DNA of 64,000 nucleotides from positions 778,581-842,580 of the forward strand of contig NZ_KN676113.1 of assembly GCF_000802185.1 (NCBI RefSeq), in the 5' to 3' direction. Positions 1 through 10,979 of this stretch are shown in pieces. The notes beneath the pieces were generated by a model. That model had not been told where the DNA came from, made no database searches, and saw only the letters and a list, made by a program, of their open reading frames with translations. How positions within the stretch are numbered: the stretch's first letter is position 1; every line of letters begins with the position of its first letter. Origin of the DNA: Belnapia sp. F-4-1. Lineage in GTDB: Bacteria; Pseudomonadota; Alphaproteobacteria; Acetobacterales; Acetobacteraceae. A program made the position numbers and the translations under genes.

Positions 1-59
1 GCATCGCCCCCTCCTTCGCCGAGCGCTACCTGTCGACGGAACTCTTCGCCGGTCTATGA
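1..59 (+). CDS. cysK: Cysteine synthase A, C-terminal tail (partial)
   Basis: The frame opening at base 3 reads 18 residues, IAPSFAERYLSTELFAGL, and stops at a TGA at 57-59. This tail closely resembles the conserved C-terminus of O-acetylserine sulfhydrylase A (CysK), the PLP enzyme that makes cysteine from O-acetylserine and sulfide. Only the end is in the window, so domain content and length cannot be checked. The cupin gene starts 26 bases downstream on the same strand and could be cotranscribed. The call rests on the tail alone. Confidence 0.55.
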   Translation, partial: IAPSFAERYLSTELFAGL

Positions 60-85
60 TGGTGGCATAGCCAGGAGCGCACGCC

Positions 86-586
86 ATGCCGCATGACGGC
101 CACCACAGCCACGATACGCCCCCGGATGACGGGTGGAAGCATACCGGCGTCCGGGTCATCCCCGGCGACCAGCTCGACACCAACACGGCGCAGACCCCGG
201 GGATGAACCGCGCCGCGGCCATCAACGCGGCCCGCGTCGGCGCGCAGAAGATCTGGGCGGGGACCGTCCACATCCACCCGAATGCGAAGACGGGCGCCCA
301 CCATCACGGCGCGCTGGAGAGCGTGATCTACATCGTCTCCGGCCGCGCCCGCATGCGCTGGGGGGAGAAGCTGGAATTCGTCGCGGAAGCCGGGCCGGGC
401 GACTTCATTTTCGTGCCGCCCTATGTGCCGCACCAAGAGATCAATGCGTCGACCGACGAGACGCTGCGCTGCGTGCTGGTGCGCTCGGACAACGAGGCGG
501 TGGTGGTCAACCTCGACATCGAGCCGGTCGAGAAGCCGGAGCAGGTTCTCTGGATCGACCCGATCCACAAGAACGGCGGCATGTGA
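86..586 (+). CDS. Small single-domain cupin protein
   Basis: A 166-residue soluble protein with one cupin barrel. The first cupin motif is visible around residues 70-95 (GAHHHGALESVIYIVSG, two metal-type histidines and a glutamate) and the second around 108-120 (PGDFIFVPPYVPHQEIN, with the last metal-ligand histidine). This ligand set suggests a metal-binding cupin, but the substrate cannot be told. No signal peptide is seen. An AGGAG-type ribosome site precedes the ATG. It follows cysK by 26 bases and faces ilvC, from which it is separated by a strong hairpin. The family includes many uncharacterised conserved proteins, so no function is assigned. Confidence 0.8.
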   Translation: MPHDGHHSHDTPPDDGWKHTGVRVIPGDQLDTNTAQTPGMNRAAAINAARVGAQKIWAGTVHIHPNAKTGAHHHGALESVIYIVSGRARMRWGEKLEFVAEAGPGDFIFVPPYVPHQEINASTDETLRCVLVRSDNEAVVVNLDIEPVEKPEQVLWIDPIHKNGGM

Positions 587-594
587 GGCAGGTT

Positions 595-618
595 GGGCGG
601 GGGAGCATTCCCCCGCCC
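595..618. terminator. Bidirectional hairpin between the cupin gene and ilvC
   Basis: A perfect inverted repeat of 10 base pairs (GGGCGGGGGA / TCCCCCGCCC) with a GCAT loop lies in the 38-base gap between two convergent genes. No clear T tract follows on either side, so it may act as a weak intrinsic or rho-assisted terminator for both directions. Confidence 0.6.
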
Positions 619-624
619 CCAGGC

Positions 625-2200
<1,576 letters not shown>

Positions 2201-2269
2201 CGGTCAGCCAAGGGCAGGAGGGCGCGCGGGGCGTAGCCGCCCCGGGATCGGTCGGCAAGAGCGGAACGG

Positions 2270-4060
2270 TCAGACGAGGACCTTGCCCTCATCCGTCACG
2301 CCGGTGACGCCACCCTCCTGGCCGGGGGCCAGGATCATCTCGTTATGCGCCGCGCCCGAGGGGATCATCGGGAAGCAGTTCTCGTCCTTGGCAACGGCGA
2401 TATCGGCGATGACCGGGCCGGGATGCGCGATCATCTCGCGGATGGCGTCGTCGAGCTGGCTCGCCTCCGTCACCCGCATGCCGCGTGCATGGAAGGCCTC
2501 GGCGAGACGGACGAAATCGGGCAGCGCCTCGGAGTAGCTCTCGGAGTAGCGGCTGCCATGCAGCAGCTCCTGCCACTGCCGCACCATGCCCATGTACTCG
2601 TTGTTGAGGATGAAGACCTTCACCGGCAGCCGGTACTGCGCCAGCGTCCCCATCTCCTGGATGTTCATCAGGATGCTGGCTTCGCCGGCGATGTCGATGA
2701 CGAGCGCATCCGGATGGGCGATCTGCACGCCCATCGCGGCCGGCAGCCCGTAGCCCATGGTGCCGAGGCCGCCCGAGGTCATCCAACGGTTCGGCTTCTG
2801 GAAGCCGAAATACTGCGCCGCCCACATCTGGTGCTGGCCGACCTCGGTGGTAATGAAGGTCTCGTGGCCCATCTCGCGGGTGATCTCGTAGAGGCGCTTC
2901 ACCGCGTGCTGCGGCTTGATGATGCTGCCTTCCTGCCGGTACTGCAGGCAGCCCGTGCCGCGCCAGCCGTCGATCGCGCGCCACCACTCGGCGATGGCCG
3001 CCTGGTCCTGCGGCTGCTCCTCGGCCTGCCAGCACTCGATCAGCGCCTTCAGCACCGCCCCCGCATCGCCAACGATCGCTACGTCGACCTTGACGTTCTT
3101 GTTGATGGAGGACGGGTCGATATCGGCATGGATCTTCTTCGAATTCGGCGAGAAGGCGTTCAGCCGCCCCGTCACCCGGTCGTCGAAGCGGGCGCCGATA
3201 TTGAGCATGACGTCGCAGCCATGCATGGCGAGGTTCGCCTCATAGGTCCCGTGCATGCCGAGCATGCCAAGGAACTGCGGATCCTCCGAGGGGAAGGCGC
3301 CAAGCCCCATCAGCGTGTTGGTGCAGGGCATGTTCGCCATGCGGACGAAGTCGCCGAGCAGGCGCGAGGCCTCGGGACCGGCATTGATGACGCCGCCGCC
3401 GGCATAGACGATCGGCCGCTTCGCCCCCTTCAGCAGCCGCACCGCGGCGCGGATGCTCGCCATGTCGGGCTCGGTCTGCGGCCGGTAGCTGCGGTGCGGG
3501 GCCTGCGGCGCCTCGCTGTACGGCCCCTTGCCGATCAGGATGTCCTTCGGCAGGTCGATCACCACCGGGCCGGGCCGGCCGGACTTCGACACGTAGAAGG
3601 CCTCGTGGACCGTCGAGGCAAGCTTCCGGATGTCCTTGACCAGGTAGTTGTGCTTGGTCGCCGGGCGGGTGATGCCGGTGGTGTCGGCCTCCTGGAAGGC
3701 ATCGTTGCCGATAAGATGCGTTGGCACCTGCCCCGTCAGGCAGATCACTGGGATGCTGTCCATCAGCGCATCGACGAGGCCCGTGACGGCATTGGTCGCG
3801 CCCGGCCCGCTGGTCACCAGCACCACGCCGACCTTGCCGGTGGAGCGGGCATAGCCCTCCGCGGCGTGCACCGCCGCCTGCTCGTGCCGAACCAGGATGT
3901 GGCGGATGGCGTTCTGCTGGAACAGCGCATCGTAGAGCGGCAATACGGCGCCGCCGGGATAACCGAAGATGACCTCGACGCCATTGTCCTTCAGCGCCTG
4001 AAGGACGATCTCCGCACCGGTCATGGTGCGGGTCTCGGCGGTCTGCAGGGTGGCGGACAT
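2270..4060 (-). CDS. ilvB: Acetolactate synthase large subunit
   Basis: A 596-residue TPP, Mg and FAD enzyme that condenses pyruvate with pyruvate or 2-oxobutyrate as the first common step to branched-chain amino acids. The catalytic glutamate is E60 in RHEQAAVHAAEGYAR. The TPP/Mg motif appears as AGEASILMN, the form common in alphaproteobacteria instead of GDGSF, followed by LNNEYMGMVRQW. A GAGGAG ribosome site lies six bases before ATG 4060. It heads the ilvB-ilvN-ilvC operon. The 85-base gap to miaA shows no leader peptide or T-box that I can recognise. Confidence 0.97.
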   Translation of the reverse strand: MSATLQTAETRTMTGAEIVLQALKDNGVEVIFGYPGGAVLPLYDALFQQNAIRHILVRHEQAAVHAAEGYARSTGKVGVVLVTSGPGATNAVTGLVDALMDSIPVICLTGQVPTHLIGNDAFQEADTTGITRPATKHNYLVKDIRKLASTVHEAFYVSKSGRPGPVVIDLPKDILIGKGPYSEAPQAPHRSYRPQTEPDMASIRAAVRLLKGAKRPIVYAGGGVINAGPEASRLLGDFVRMANMPCTNTLMGLGAFPSEDPQFLGMLGMHGTYEANLAMHGCDVMLNIGARFDDRVTGRLNAFSPNSKKIHADIDPSSINKNVKVDVAIVGDAGAVLKALIECWQAEEQPQDQAAIAEWWRAIDGWRGTGCLQYRQEGSIIKPQHAVKRLYEITREMGHETFITTEVGQHQMWAAQYFGFQKPNRWMTSGGLGTMGYGLPAAMGVQIAHPDALVIDIAGEASILMNIQEMGTLAQYRLPVKVFILNNEYMGMVRQWQELLHGSRYSESYSEALPDFVRLAEAFHARGMRVTEASQLDDAIREMIAHPGPVIADIAVAKDENCFPMIPSGAAHNEMILAPGQEGGVTGVTDEGKVLV

Positions 4061-4145
4061 GGCGGGCTCCTCGAGAACACATCGCCGCGCCGGGTTGGCC
4101 CCGGTCGTGGCGGAGCGGGAGGCTTAGACCCCTCCTCGCAGCAGG

Positions 4146-5090
4146 TCAACGCCACCTTTCAACAAATGCGAAGATTTCTGCCAATCCGCTTTCCTGAAAT
4201 TGCGCAGCGCCCGCCATGCGCGCATGGAAGATATGCGTCTCGCTCGGGGCGGCCAATTCATGGTGGCGGAACCAGGTCGCCTGCCGCTTGGTATATTGCC
4301 CGGTATTGAGGATGGCCCGCTGCCGCGCCGCCTCAGGCGCCATCTCGCCGCGCAGGACGGCGGCCAGTTCCGGCACGCCATGGGCGCGCATCGCCGGGAG
4401 GGCGGGGTCAAGCCTCTGGGCGATGAGAGCGCGCACTTCCTCCATCGCGCCGCTGGCCAGCATGGCGTCGAACCGGGTGGCGATGGCCTTGCGCAATGCC
4501 TCCCGCGGCGGGTCGAGGCGGATGGCAGCGAAGCGCCAGGGCGCCGGCCCGGTCTGCGGCGCGTCCCGCTGCCAGGCGGCGAGGCCGCGCCCGGTGCCGA
4601 CGAGCACCTCATAGGCCCGGGCGATGCGCTGGCTGTCGCCGGGACGGAGCTGGGCCGCCGTCTCCGCATCCAACCGCTCATGCAGCCGGGGTGCCCCGAG
4701 CGTCGCAAGCAGCGCCCGCGCCTCCGCCCGCGCCTCGACCGGCACGGGAGGGATGGCGGAGAGCCCCCTGGTCAGCGAGAGGAAGTAGAGGCCGGTCCCG
4801 CCGCAGAGGATGGGCAGCTCCGCCCGCTCCATCTCGGCCAGGGCCGCCTCGCGCCACCACGCGACGCTTGCCGCCTCGGCCGCAGGGCGAATGCCGTAGA
4901 GCCGGTGAGGCGCCAGCGCCTCCTCCTCCGGCGTCGGCCGGGCGGTCAGCACGCGAAGCTCGCGGTAGAGCTGCATGGAATCCGTATTGATGACGGTGCC
5001 ACCGGAGCGCTGTGCCAGGGCCAGGGCCAGGGCCGACTTCCCGCTCGCGGTCGGACCGGCAATCAGCAGCGCAAGCCGGCGTTGCGTCAT
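4146..5090 (-). CDS. miaA: tRNA dimethylallyltransferase
   Basis: A 314-residue protein of the IPP transferase family. It adds a dimethylallyl group to A37 of tRNAs that read UNN codons. The P-loop GPTASGKS is at residues 12-19 and is followed by the conserved TDSMQLYREL and LTARPT segments; CGGTGLYF near residue 96 is also family-typical. The length matches the family norm. It is read leftward toward ilvB. Its start codon is only 29 bases from that of serB on the other strand, so the two share an overlapping promoter region. Confidence 0.96.
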   Translation of the reverse strand: MTQRRLALLIAGPTASGKSALALALAQRSGGTVINTDSMQLYRELRVLTARPTPEEEALAPHRLYGIRPAAEAASVAWWREAALAEMERAELPILCGGTGLYFLSLTRGLSAIPPVPVEARAEARALLATLGAPRLHERLDAETAAQLRPGDSQRIARAYEVLVGTGRGLAAWQRDAPQTGPAPWRFAAIRLDPPREALRKAIATRFDAMLASGAMEEVRALIAQRLDPALPAMRAHGVPELAAVLRGEMAPEAARQRAILNTGQYTKRQATWFRHHELAAPSETHIFHARMAGAAQFQESGLAEIFAFVERWR

Positions 5091-5119
5091 GCCGTCCCGC
5101 CCGGCATATCCCCGCCCGC

Positions 5120-6013
5120 ATGTCCCATGTCCTGACCCTGGTGGCCCCCGCCGGCGGCCTCGCCGCCGCCACCCTCGCCCGGCTGCGCACCGCGCTTGCC
5201 GATCTCGGCGCCGATGCCGGCACGCCGGACTGGTTGGCGCCAGACGAAGCGGCCGACATCGCCTTCGCCGGCCTCTCGCCGGAGCAGGCGACCGCCGCCG
5301 CCCGCGCCACGCTGGAGGAGGCGCCGGTCGATGCCATCGCCCTCCCCGCCGAGGGCCGCCGCAAGCGCCTGCTGCTGGCCGACATGGACAGCACCATCGT
5401 CACCAGCGAGACGCTGGACGAGCTGGCGGCCTATGCCGGGCTGAAGGACCGCATCGCCGCCATCACCCGCCGCTCGATGAATGGCGAGCTGGATTTCCGG
5501 GAGGCGCTGGCGGAGCGCGTCGGCCTGCTCGCCGGCCTCGATGCCGCCGCACTGGAAGAGACCTGGAAGGCGACCGAGATCACCCCGGGCGCCCAGGCGC
5601 TGGTCGCCACCATGCGGGCGCATGGGGCGCATTGCGCCATCGTCTCCGGCGGCTTCACCTTCTTCACGGGGCGGGTGGCGGAGAGGCTCGGCTTCCATGC
5701 CCACTACTCCAACACCCTCGGCGTGGCGGATGGCAAGCTGACCGGGCTGGTGGAGGAGCCGATCCTCGACCGCGACGCCAAGCTGGCGACGCTGAAGCGC
5801 CTCTCGGCCGAGCACGGCCTGCCGCTCTCCGATGCGTTGACGGTGGGCGATGGGGCGAATGACCTCGCCATGCTGCAGGCCGCCGGCCTCGGCATCGCCT
5901 TCCGCGCCAAGCCGGTGGTCGCGGCCGCCGCGCAGGCGCGGGTCGATCATGCCGACCTCCGGGCCCTGCTCTTCGCCCAGGGCTACCGGGCCGAGGAGAT
6001 CGTCGCGGCATAG
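5120..6013 (+). CDS. serB: Phosphoserine phosphatase
   Basis: A 297-residue HAD-superfamily phosphatase that makes serine from O-phosphoserine. Motif I is [10 protein letters not shown] with the nucleophile D88 and acid D90. Motif II is VSGGFTFF, and motif III/IV is [11 protein letters not shown]. The N-terminal 75 residues form the short regulatory-type extension seen in many proteobacterial SerB. ATG 5120 (MSHVLTL) is chosen over the in-frame codon 108 bases upstream, because that extension would overlap miaA and has low-complexity sequence. There is no clear Shine-Dalgarno sequence. The rutA-like gene follows after 40 bases. Confidence 0.95.
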   Translation: MSHVLTLVAPAGGLAAATLARLRTALADLGADAGTPDWLAPDEAADIAFAGLSPEQATAAARATLEEAPVDAIALPAEGRRKRLLLADMDSTIVTSETLDELAAYAGLKDRIAAITRRSMNGELDFREALAERVGLLAGLDAAALEETWKATEITPGAQALVATMRAHGAHCAIVSGGFTFFTGRVAERLGFHAHYSNTLGVADGKLTGLVEEPILDRDAKLATLKRLSAEHGLPLSDALTVGDGANDLAMLQAAGLGIAFRAKPVVAAAAQARVDHADLRALLFAQGYRAEEIVAA

Positions 6014-6053
6014 CGCTTGCCTCTCCCGACCGCAGAATACCGGGAGCGGCAGG

Positions 6054-7133
6054 ATGGATATCGGCGTCTTCATTCCGATCGGCAACAACGGCTGGCTGAT
6101 TTCCACCACCTCGCCGCAATACATGCCGAGCTTCGACCTGAACCGCGAGGTGGTGCAGCGGGCGGAGCGCTACGGCTTCGACTTCGCCCTGTCCATGATC
6201 AAGCTGCGGGGCTTCGGCGGCCCGAGCGAGTTCTGGGACCACAACCTCGAAAGCTTCACCCTGATGGCGGGGCTGGCCGCCGTCACCAGCCGCATCCGCC
6301 TTTACGCCTCGGTCGCGGTGCTGACCATCCCGCCCGCCATCGTGGCGCGGATGGCCGCCACCATCGACGACATCTCCCGAGGGCGGTTCGGGGTCAACAT
6401 CGTCTCCGGCTGGCAGCAGGCGGAGTACAGCCAGATGGGCCTCTGGCCGGGCGAGGCGCATTTCGCCCGGCGCTATGAGTACTGCGCCGAATATGTGCAG
6501 ATCCTGCGCGAGCTCTGGGCCACCGGCCGTACCGATCTCAAGGGGCAGTTCTTCCGGATGGAGGATTGCCGGGTCAGCCCCCGTCCGAAGGGCGAGGTGA
6601 AGATCGTCTGCGCCGGCCAGAGCCCGACCGGCATCCGCTTCGCCGCGCAACACGGCGACTACAATTTCTGCGCCGGCGCCGGGGTGAACAACCCGATGCA
6701 GACCGCCCCCAACATCGCCCGGCTGGTCGAGGCGACGGCGGAGACGGGCCGCGCGGTCGGCGCCTATGTCCTCTACATGGTCATCGCCGCCGAGACGGAT
6801 GCGGATGCCGAGGCGCGCTGGGAGCACTACCGCGACGGGGTCGACCTCGAGGCCGTGGCCTGGCTCACCGAGCAGGCCGGCGCCGACACGGCGGCGGACG
6901 AAACCTCGACCGCCCGCTGGATGGCCAAGGCGAAGTCGGCGGTGAATTTCAACATGGGGCTGATGGTCGGCTCCCACGCCGCCGTCGCCCGGCTGCTGGA
7001 CGAGGCGGCCGAGGTGCCGGGGACCAGCGGCATCATGCTGGTCTTCGACGACTTCCTGCGCGGCATGGACGAGTTCGGCACCCGCATCCAGCCGCTGATG
7101 CGCTGCCGGGTGGGGCGCATGGCCGCCGCCTGA
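6054..7133 (+). CDS. rutA: RutA-like pyrimidine monooxygenase (LLM flavin family)
   Basis: A 359-residue luciferase-like flavin monooxygenase. The sequence follows RutA closely from the start ([17 protein letters not shown]) and includes the [15 protein letters not shown] and [15 protein letters not shown] stretches. RutA opens the uracil ring between N3 and C4 using FMNH2 and O2. In the classical pathway it is followed by rutB, C, D, E and F, but none of these lies nearby. It is therefore an orphan and could act with enzymes elsewhere, or on a related pyrimidine or amide. The start follows AGCGGCAGG; serB is 40 bases upstream. Confidence 0.88.
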   Translation: MDIGVFIPIGNNGWLISTTSPQYMPSFDLNREVVQRAERYGFDFALSMIKLRGFGGPSEFWDHNLESFTLMAGLAAVTSRIRLYASVAVLTIPPAIVARMAATIDDISRGRFGVNIVSGWQQAEYSQMGLWPGEAHFARRYEYCAEYVQILRELWATGRTDLKGQFFRMEDCRVSPRPKGEVKIVCAGQSPTGIRFAAQHGDYNFCAGAGVNNPMQTAPNIARLVEATAETGRAVGAYVLYMVIAAETDADAEARWEHYRDGVDLEAVAWLTEQAGADTAADETSTARWMAKAKSAVNFNMGLMVGSHAAVARLLDEAAEVPGTSGIMLVFDDFLRGMDEFGTRIQPLMRCRVGRMAAA

Positions 7134-7143
7134 CAGGCATGAC

Positions 7144-7164
7144 GGGGACCGGTCGCCCGGCCCC
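7144..7164. terminator. Hairpin between convergent rutA and degP
   Basis: GGGG(A)CCGG TCGC CCGGCCCC forms eight base pairs with one bulged A. It fills most of the 38-base gap between two convergent stop codons. There is no T tract. Confidence 0.4.
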
Positions 7165-7171
7165 TGCCTCC

Positions 7172-8755
7172 TCAGCCCGGGCTGCCGCGCTCGCCGCGCA
7201 GCCGCAGCGGGACGAAGCGCTGGCCCTGCGCCGTCTCGATCAGCAGCAGCGCGCTCGGGCGGTTCTGCCGGCGGAGCTGCTCCAGCTTCGCCTGGACCTC
7301 CTGCGGCGTCGTCACCCGCTCCTGCTGCACCTCGACGATGACGTCGCCGGGGCGCAGTTCCCGCTCGGCGGCGGGGCTGTCGGGCGCCACCTCCATGACG
7401 ACCACTCCGCGCTGGTCCGGCTTCAGGCTGAACCGCTCCCGCGTTTCCGGCGAGATCGGCGCGACGCGGAGCCCGAGGCCGGAGAGCTCCGTCGGCCGGT
7501 TCGCCTGCGGGGCGGGCGTCGCCGCGGCCTGCTGCGGCTCGCCGGGCAGCTCGCCGACGGTGACGTTGACCGTCTGCTCGCGCCCGTCGCGCCAGACCAC
7601 CACCGGCACCGGCCGACCGACCGGCGTCTCCGCCACAATGCGCGGCAGGGTGCGCATCTCCCGCACCTCCTGTCCGTTGAAGCGCAGCACTACGTCGCCG
7701 TTGCGGATGCCGGCCTTGGCCGCCGGCCCGTCCTCCTGGGCGCGGGCGACCAGCGCCCCGCGGCCGCCGCCCTGGAGGCCCAGGCTCTCAGCGATCTCGT
7801 CGGTGACCTGCTGGATGTTCACCCCGAGCCAGCCGCGCCGCACCTTGCCGCCGTCCCTCAGCTGCGCGGTGATGTTGCGCGCGAGGTTGGAGGGGATGGA
7901 GAAGCCGATGCCGATCGACCCGCCGGAGGGCGAGTAGATCGCGGTGTTGATGCCGACCACCTGACCTTCCAGGTTGAACAGCGGCCCGCCGGAATTGCCG
8001 CGGTTGATGGCGGCATCCGTCTGGATGAAGTCGTCATACATGCCCTGGCGGATGTCCCGCCCGCGGGCCGAGACGATGCCGGCCGTGACCGTTCCGCCGA
8101 GGCCGAAGGGATTGCCGATCGCCAGCACCCAGTCGCCGACCTGCGCCGAGTCGCTGTCGCCGAACTGCACGGCATGCAGCGGCTTATCGGTCTTGATCCG
8201 CAGCACGGCGAGGTCGGTGCGCGGGTCGGTCCCCAGCAGCTCCGCCCGGATCGACGTGTTGTCCTGGAGGATGACGTTGATCTCGTCGGCGCCGTCGATG
8301 ACGTGGTTGTTGGTCACCACGATGCCGCTGGTGTCGATGATGAAGCCGGAGCCGAGCGACTGCGCCCGGCGCGGCCGCTGCTGCTCCGGCCCCTGCCCCG
8401 GCTGGCCCGGCTGCCCCGGCCGGTTGCGGTTGAAGAAGTCGCGGAAGAACTCCTCGAAGGGGCTGCCGGGCGGGGCCTGCGGCATGTCGGGCGCGTCCGG
8501 CCGGTTGGCCCGGGCCTGGGCGTTCTGGGTCGTCGAGATGTTGACCACCGCCGGGAGGAGCTGACGCGCCAGCGGCGCGAAGGAAGGCGGGACGTCCCGC
8601 ATCGGCATCGCCGGCGGCGCATTGGTGGGCGGTGCCGCGGCGGGCGGCGCAGGCAGCGGCGCCACCGGCGCGGGCGCGATCGGCGCGGGCTGGCCCTGGG
8701 CCAGCGCCGGCAGGCCGGCGATCACCAAGGCAAGGAGGGGATGGGCTAGGCGCAT
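7172..8755 (-). CDS. degP: DegP/HtrA-family periplasmic serine protease
   Basis: A 527-residue trypsin-fold protease of the S1C (HtrA) family. It has a signal peptide (residues 1-20), a proline-rich linker to about residue 60, and an intact triad: H151 in VTNNHV, D181 in TDLAVL and S255 in GNSGGPL. PDZ1 spans about 280-370 and PDZ2 about 420-515. It should degrade or refold damaged envelope proteins. ATG 8755 is chosen because it gives the signal peptide; the reading frame stays open far upstream but that part is antisense to hflC. A hairpin after hflC suggests its own promoter, though it lies directly downstream of hflKC, as in many alphaproteobacteria. Confidence 0.95.
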   Translation of the reverse strand: MRLAHPLLALVIAGLPALAQGQPAPIAPAPVAPLPAPPAAAPPTNAPPAMPMRDVPPSFAPLARQLLPAVVNISTTQNAQARANRPDAPDMPQAPPGSPFEEFFRDFFNRNRPGQPGQPGQGPEQQRPRRAQSLGSGFIIDTSGIVVTNNHVIDGADEINVILQDNTSIRAELLGTDPRTDLAVLRIKTDKPLHAVQFGDSDSAQVGDWVLAIGNPFGLGGTVTAGIVSARGRDIRQGMYDDFIQTDAAINRGNSGGPLFNLEGQVVGINTAIYSPSGGSIGIGFSIPSNLARNITAQLRDGGKVRRGWLGVNIQQVTDEIAESLGLQGGGRGALVARAQEDGPAAKAGIRNGDVVLRFNGQEVREMRTLPRIVAETPVGRPVPVVVWRDGREQTVNVTVGELPGEPQQAAATPAPQANRPTELSGLGLRVAPISPETRERFSLKPDQRGVVVMEVAPDSPAAERELRPGDVIVEVQQERVTTPQEVQAKLEQLRRQNRPSALLLIETAQGQRFVPLRLRGERGSPG

Positions 8756-8870
8756 CGGCGACACCTCAATTGCGAAAGGGTGCCGCTTCAACGCGGCACC
8801 CGCCGGAAGGACTGAACGACAGGCTAGGCTAGATGGTGGCTGGTGCCCAATCCGCCAGCCGGAAGGAGGA

Positions 8871-8895
8871 GGGGCGCGGCCCGGCACCGCGCCCC
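8871..8895 (-). terminator. Hairpin terminator after hflC
   Basis: A perfect nine-base-pair stem (GGGGCGCGG / CCGCGCCCC) with a seven-base loop begins six bases after the hflC stop and is followed on the minus strand by TCCTCCTTCC. It separates hflKC from degP; the remaining gap to the degP start is about 115 bases. Confidence 0.55.
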
Positions 8896-8901
8896 GTCCG
8901 G

Positions 8902-9786
8902 TCAGGGCGTCCGCCCCGCGCCCGGCGTCGGGATGCTGCGGAAGTACTTGAAGAAGTCGCTCTCCGGGCTCAGCAGCATCCGCGTTTCGCCATCGGAGAA
9001 GGCCTCCCGCATCGCCTGCATGGTCCGCCAGAACTGGAAGAACTCCGGATCCTGCTGGAAGGCCTCGGCGAAGATGCGGATGGCGGTCTGCTCGCCCTGG
9101 CCGCGCAGGATCTCGGCCTGGGACTGCGCCTCGGCGATCAGCACCGTCCGGTCGCGCTCGGCTGCGGCGCGGATGCGCTGGGCCTGCTCGGCGCCCTCGG
9201 CCCGCTGCTCCCGGGCGACGCGCTCGCGCTCCGACTGCATGCGGGACAGGATGGCCTGGGTGTTCTCCTCCGGCAGGTCGGCGCGGCGGATGCGGACGTC
9301 CGTCACCTCGATGCCGAAGCTCTGCGCCTCGGTGTTCACCCGCTGGCGGATCTCGCCCATGATCCGGGCGCGGTCGGCCGAGAGCACCGCCAGCAGCGTC
9401 TCGCTGCCGAGGGTGTTCCGCAGCGTCGAGGAAACGATCGGCCCGAGCCGAAGGCGGATGCCGTTCTCGGTCGCGCCCACCGTCTGGTAGAAGCGCAGTG
9501 GGTCGGTGATGCGGTAGCGGGTGAAGGTATCCACCACGATCCGCCGCTGGTCGCCGAGAATCACCTCCTGCCCCTGCGCGTCGAAATCGAGCAGGCGGCG
9601 GTCGAAGGCGATCACCGTCTGGATGAAGGGCACCTTCATGTTCAGCCCCGGCTCCCGCACCACCCGGCGCGGCTCGCCGAACTGGGTGATCAGCACCTGC
9701 TGCGTCTGGTGCACGGTGAAGAGCGAGGAAAGGACGGCGAAGAGCGCGAAGAGCACCACCACGCCGGCAACGGCAAGGCGGTTCAT
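8902..9786 (-). CDS. hflC: HflC, modulator of FtsH protease
   Basis: A 294-residue SPFH (prohibitin/stomatin) protein with one N-terminal membrane anchor (residues 5-23) and a large periplasmic band-7 domain. The second half is an alanine- and arginine-rich helical coiled region. With HflK it forms the cage around the FtsH protease and limits its access to substrates. The start codon overlaps the hflK stop (ATGA), so translation is coupled. A hairpin after the stop probably ends the operon. Confidence 0.96.
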   Translation of the reverse strand: MNRLAVAGVVVLFALFAVLSSLFTVHQTQQVLITQFGEPRRVVREPGLNMKVPFIQTVIAFDRRLLDFDAQGQEVILGDQRRIVVDTFTRYRITDPLRFYQTVGATENGIRLRLGPIVSSTLRNTLGSETLLAVLSADRARIMGEIRQRVNTEAQSFGIEVTDVRIRRADLPEENTQAILSRMQSERERVAREQRAEGAEQAQRIRAAAERDRTVLIAEAQSQAEILRGQGEQTAIRIFAEAFQQDPEFFQFWRTMQAMREAFSDGETRMLLSPESDFFKYFRSIPTPGAGRTP

Positions 9787-10979
9787 CGCGTGCCTCCCTG
9801 GGTCTGCGCACCGCGCGGCATGCTCGGCAGCGTCGGCGGCGAAGACGGGGCCGGGCGGCTACCGCCGCGGGCCGCCGGCGGGTCCGTCAGGTTCAGGAAG
9901 GGCACCAGCCCCTGCAGCCGGTCATCCACGATGACCTTCGGGTTGCGCCGCAGGATGTCCTCCATGGTTTCGAGATAAAGCCGGCGCATCGTGATGTCCT
10001 GAGCCTGGCGATAGGCGCCGAGCACGCTGACGAAGCGCGTCGCCTCGCCCTTGGCCCGGGCCTCCTGGCTGTCGCGGTAGCCCTGGGCCTCCTGGATCAT
10101 CCGCTCCGCCTCGCCGCGGGCGCGGGGGATGATGTCGTTGCGATAGGCCTCGGCCTCGTTGCGGGAGCGCTCCTTGTCGGCGGCGGCGCGCTGCACGTCG
10201 CGGAAGGCCTCGATCACCTCGGAGGGCGGGTCGACCTTCTGCAGCTGCACCTGGGTGACGACGACGCCCGCCTTGTACTGGTCGAGGATCGCCTGGGTGC
10301 CCTGGGCCACCTGGGTCTCGATCTGGGCGCGCGCCTCGGTCAGCGCCGGCTGGATCGGCGTACGGCCGATCACCTCGCGCATCATGCTCTCAGCGGCCGA
10401 TTTGATGGTGTTTTCCGGGTTCCGGGTGTTGAACAGGAACTCCGAGGCGTCACGCACGCGCCAGCGCACCACGAAATCGATGTCGATGATGTTCTCGTCG
10501 CCGGTCAGCATCAGCGACTCCTCCCGTACGTCGCGGCCGGCGCCGGCGCGGGGGGCGCTGGCATCGGCCGAGCGGAAGCCGATGAAGACCAGGTTCTCGG
10601 TCGTGACGCGCGGCGTCAGCGCGGTCTCGACCGGCCAGGGGATATGGTAATTCAGGCCGGGCGGGGCGTTGCGGTGATAGGCGCCGAAGCGCAGCACCAC
10701 ACCCTCCTCGTCCGGCTGGACGCGGTAGATGCCGCTCGCCGCCCAAACGCCGAGGACGAGCAAGGCCAGCAATGCGGCCGCCCGCCCGCTGCCGCCGCCC
10801 CGCGGCGTGCGCAGGAAACCGCGGACCCAGTCCTGCGCGCGGCGGATCAGGTCGTCGAGGTCGGGTCCCGGCCCGCCCGGGCCGCGGCCGCCCCCCGGTG
10901 GCCCGGGTGGAGGTGTCCCCCACGGCCCGCCCGGTCGGGGATTTCCCCAAGGGCTGGGTCCGCCACTGTTCAGCGCCAT
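9783..10979 (-). CDS. hflK: HflK, modulator of FtsH protease
   Basis: A 398-residue SPFH protein. The first 45 residues are a glycine- and proline-rich cytoplasmic tail, common in HflK. A single membrane segment (about 70-90, ALLALLVLGVWAASGIY) and the band-7 domain follow. The C-terminal part has the helical region ending in a proline-rich tail. ATG 10979 (MALNSGGPSPWG) is family-typical; the frame remains open upstream but that sequence lies in the spacer toward mrp. It is the first gene of hflK-hflC and lies 194 bases from the divergent mrp start. Confidence 0.95.
   Translation of the reverse strand: MALNSGGPSPWGNPRPGGPWGTPPPGPPGGGRGPGGPGPDLDDLIRRAQDWVRGFLRTPRGGGSGRAAALLALLVLGVWAASGIYRVQPDEEGVVLRFGAYHRNAPPGLNYHIPWPVETALTPRVTTENLVFIGFRSADASAPRAGAGRDVREESLMLTGDENIIDIDFVVRWRVRDASEFLFNTRNPENTIKSAAESMMREVIGRTPIQPALTEARAQIETQVAQGTQAILDQYKAGVVVTQVQLQKVDPPSEVIEAFRDVQRAAADKERSRNEAEAYRNDIIPRARGEAERMIQEAQGYRDSQEARAKGEATRFVSVLGAYRQAQDITMRRLYLETMEDILRRNPKVIVDDRLQGLVPFLNLTDPPAARGGSRPAPSSPPTLPSMPRGAQTQGGTR

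Noticed and set aside
4061-4145. Leader-peptide attenuator before ilvB
   Set aside because: The gap of 85 bases holds no short frame rich in Leu, Ile or Val codons and no pair of alternative hairpins.
8756-9811. Upstream extension of the degP frame by about 350 codons
   Set aside because: The extension is antisense-like low-complexity sequence within hflC in another frame. The signal peptide at 8755 marks the true start.
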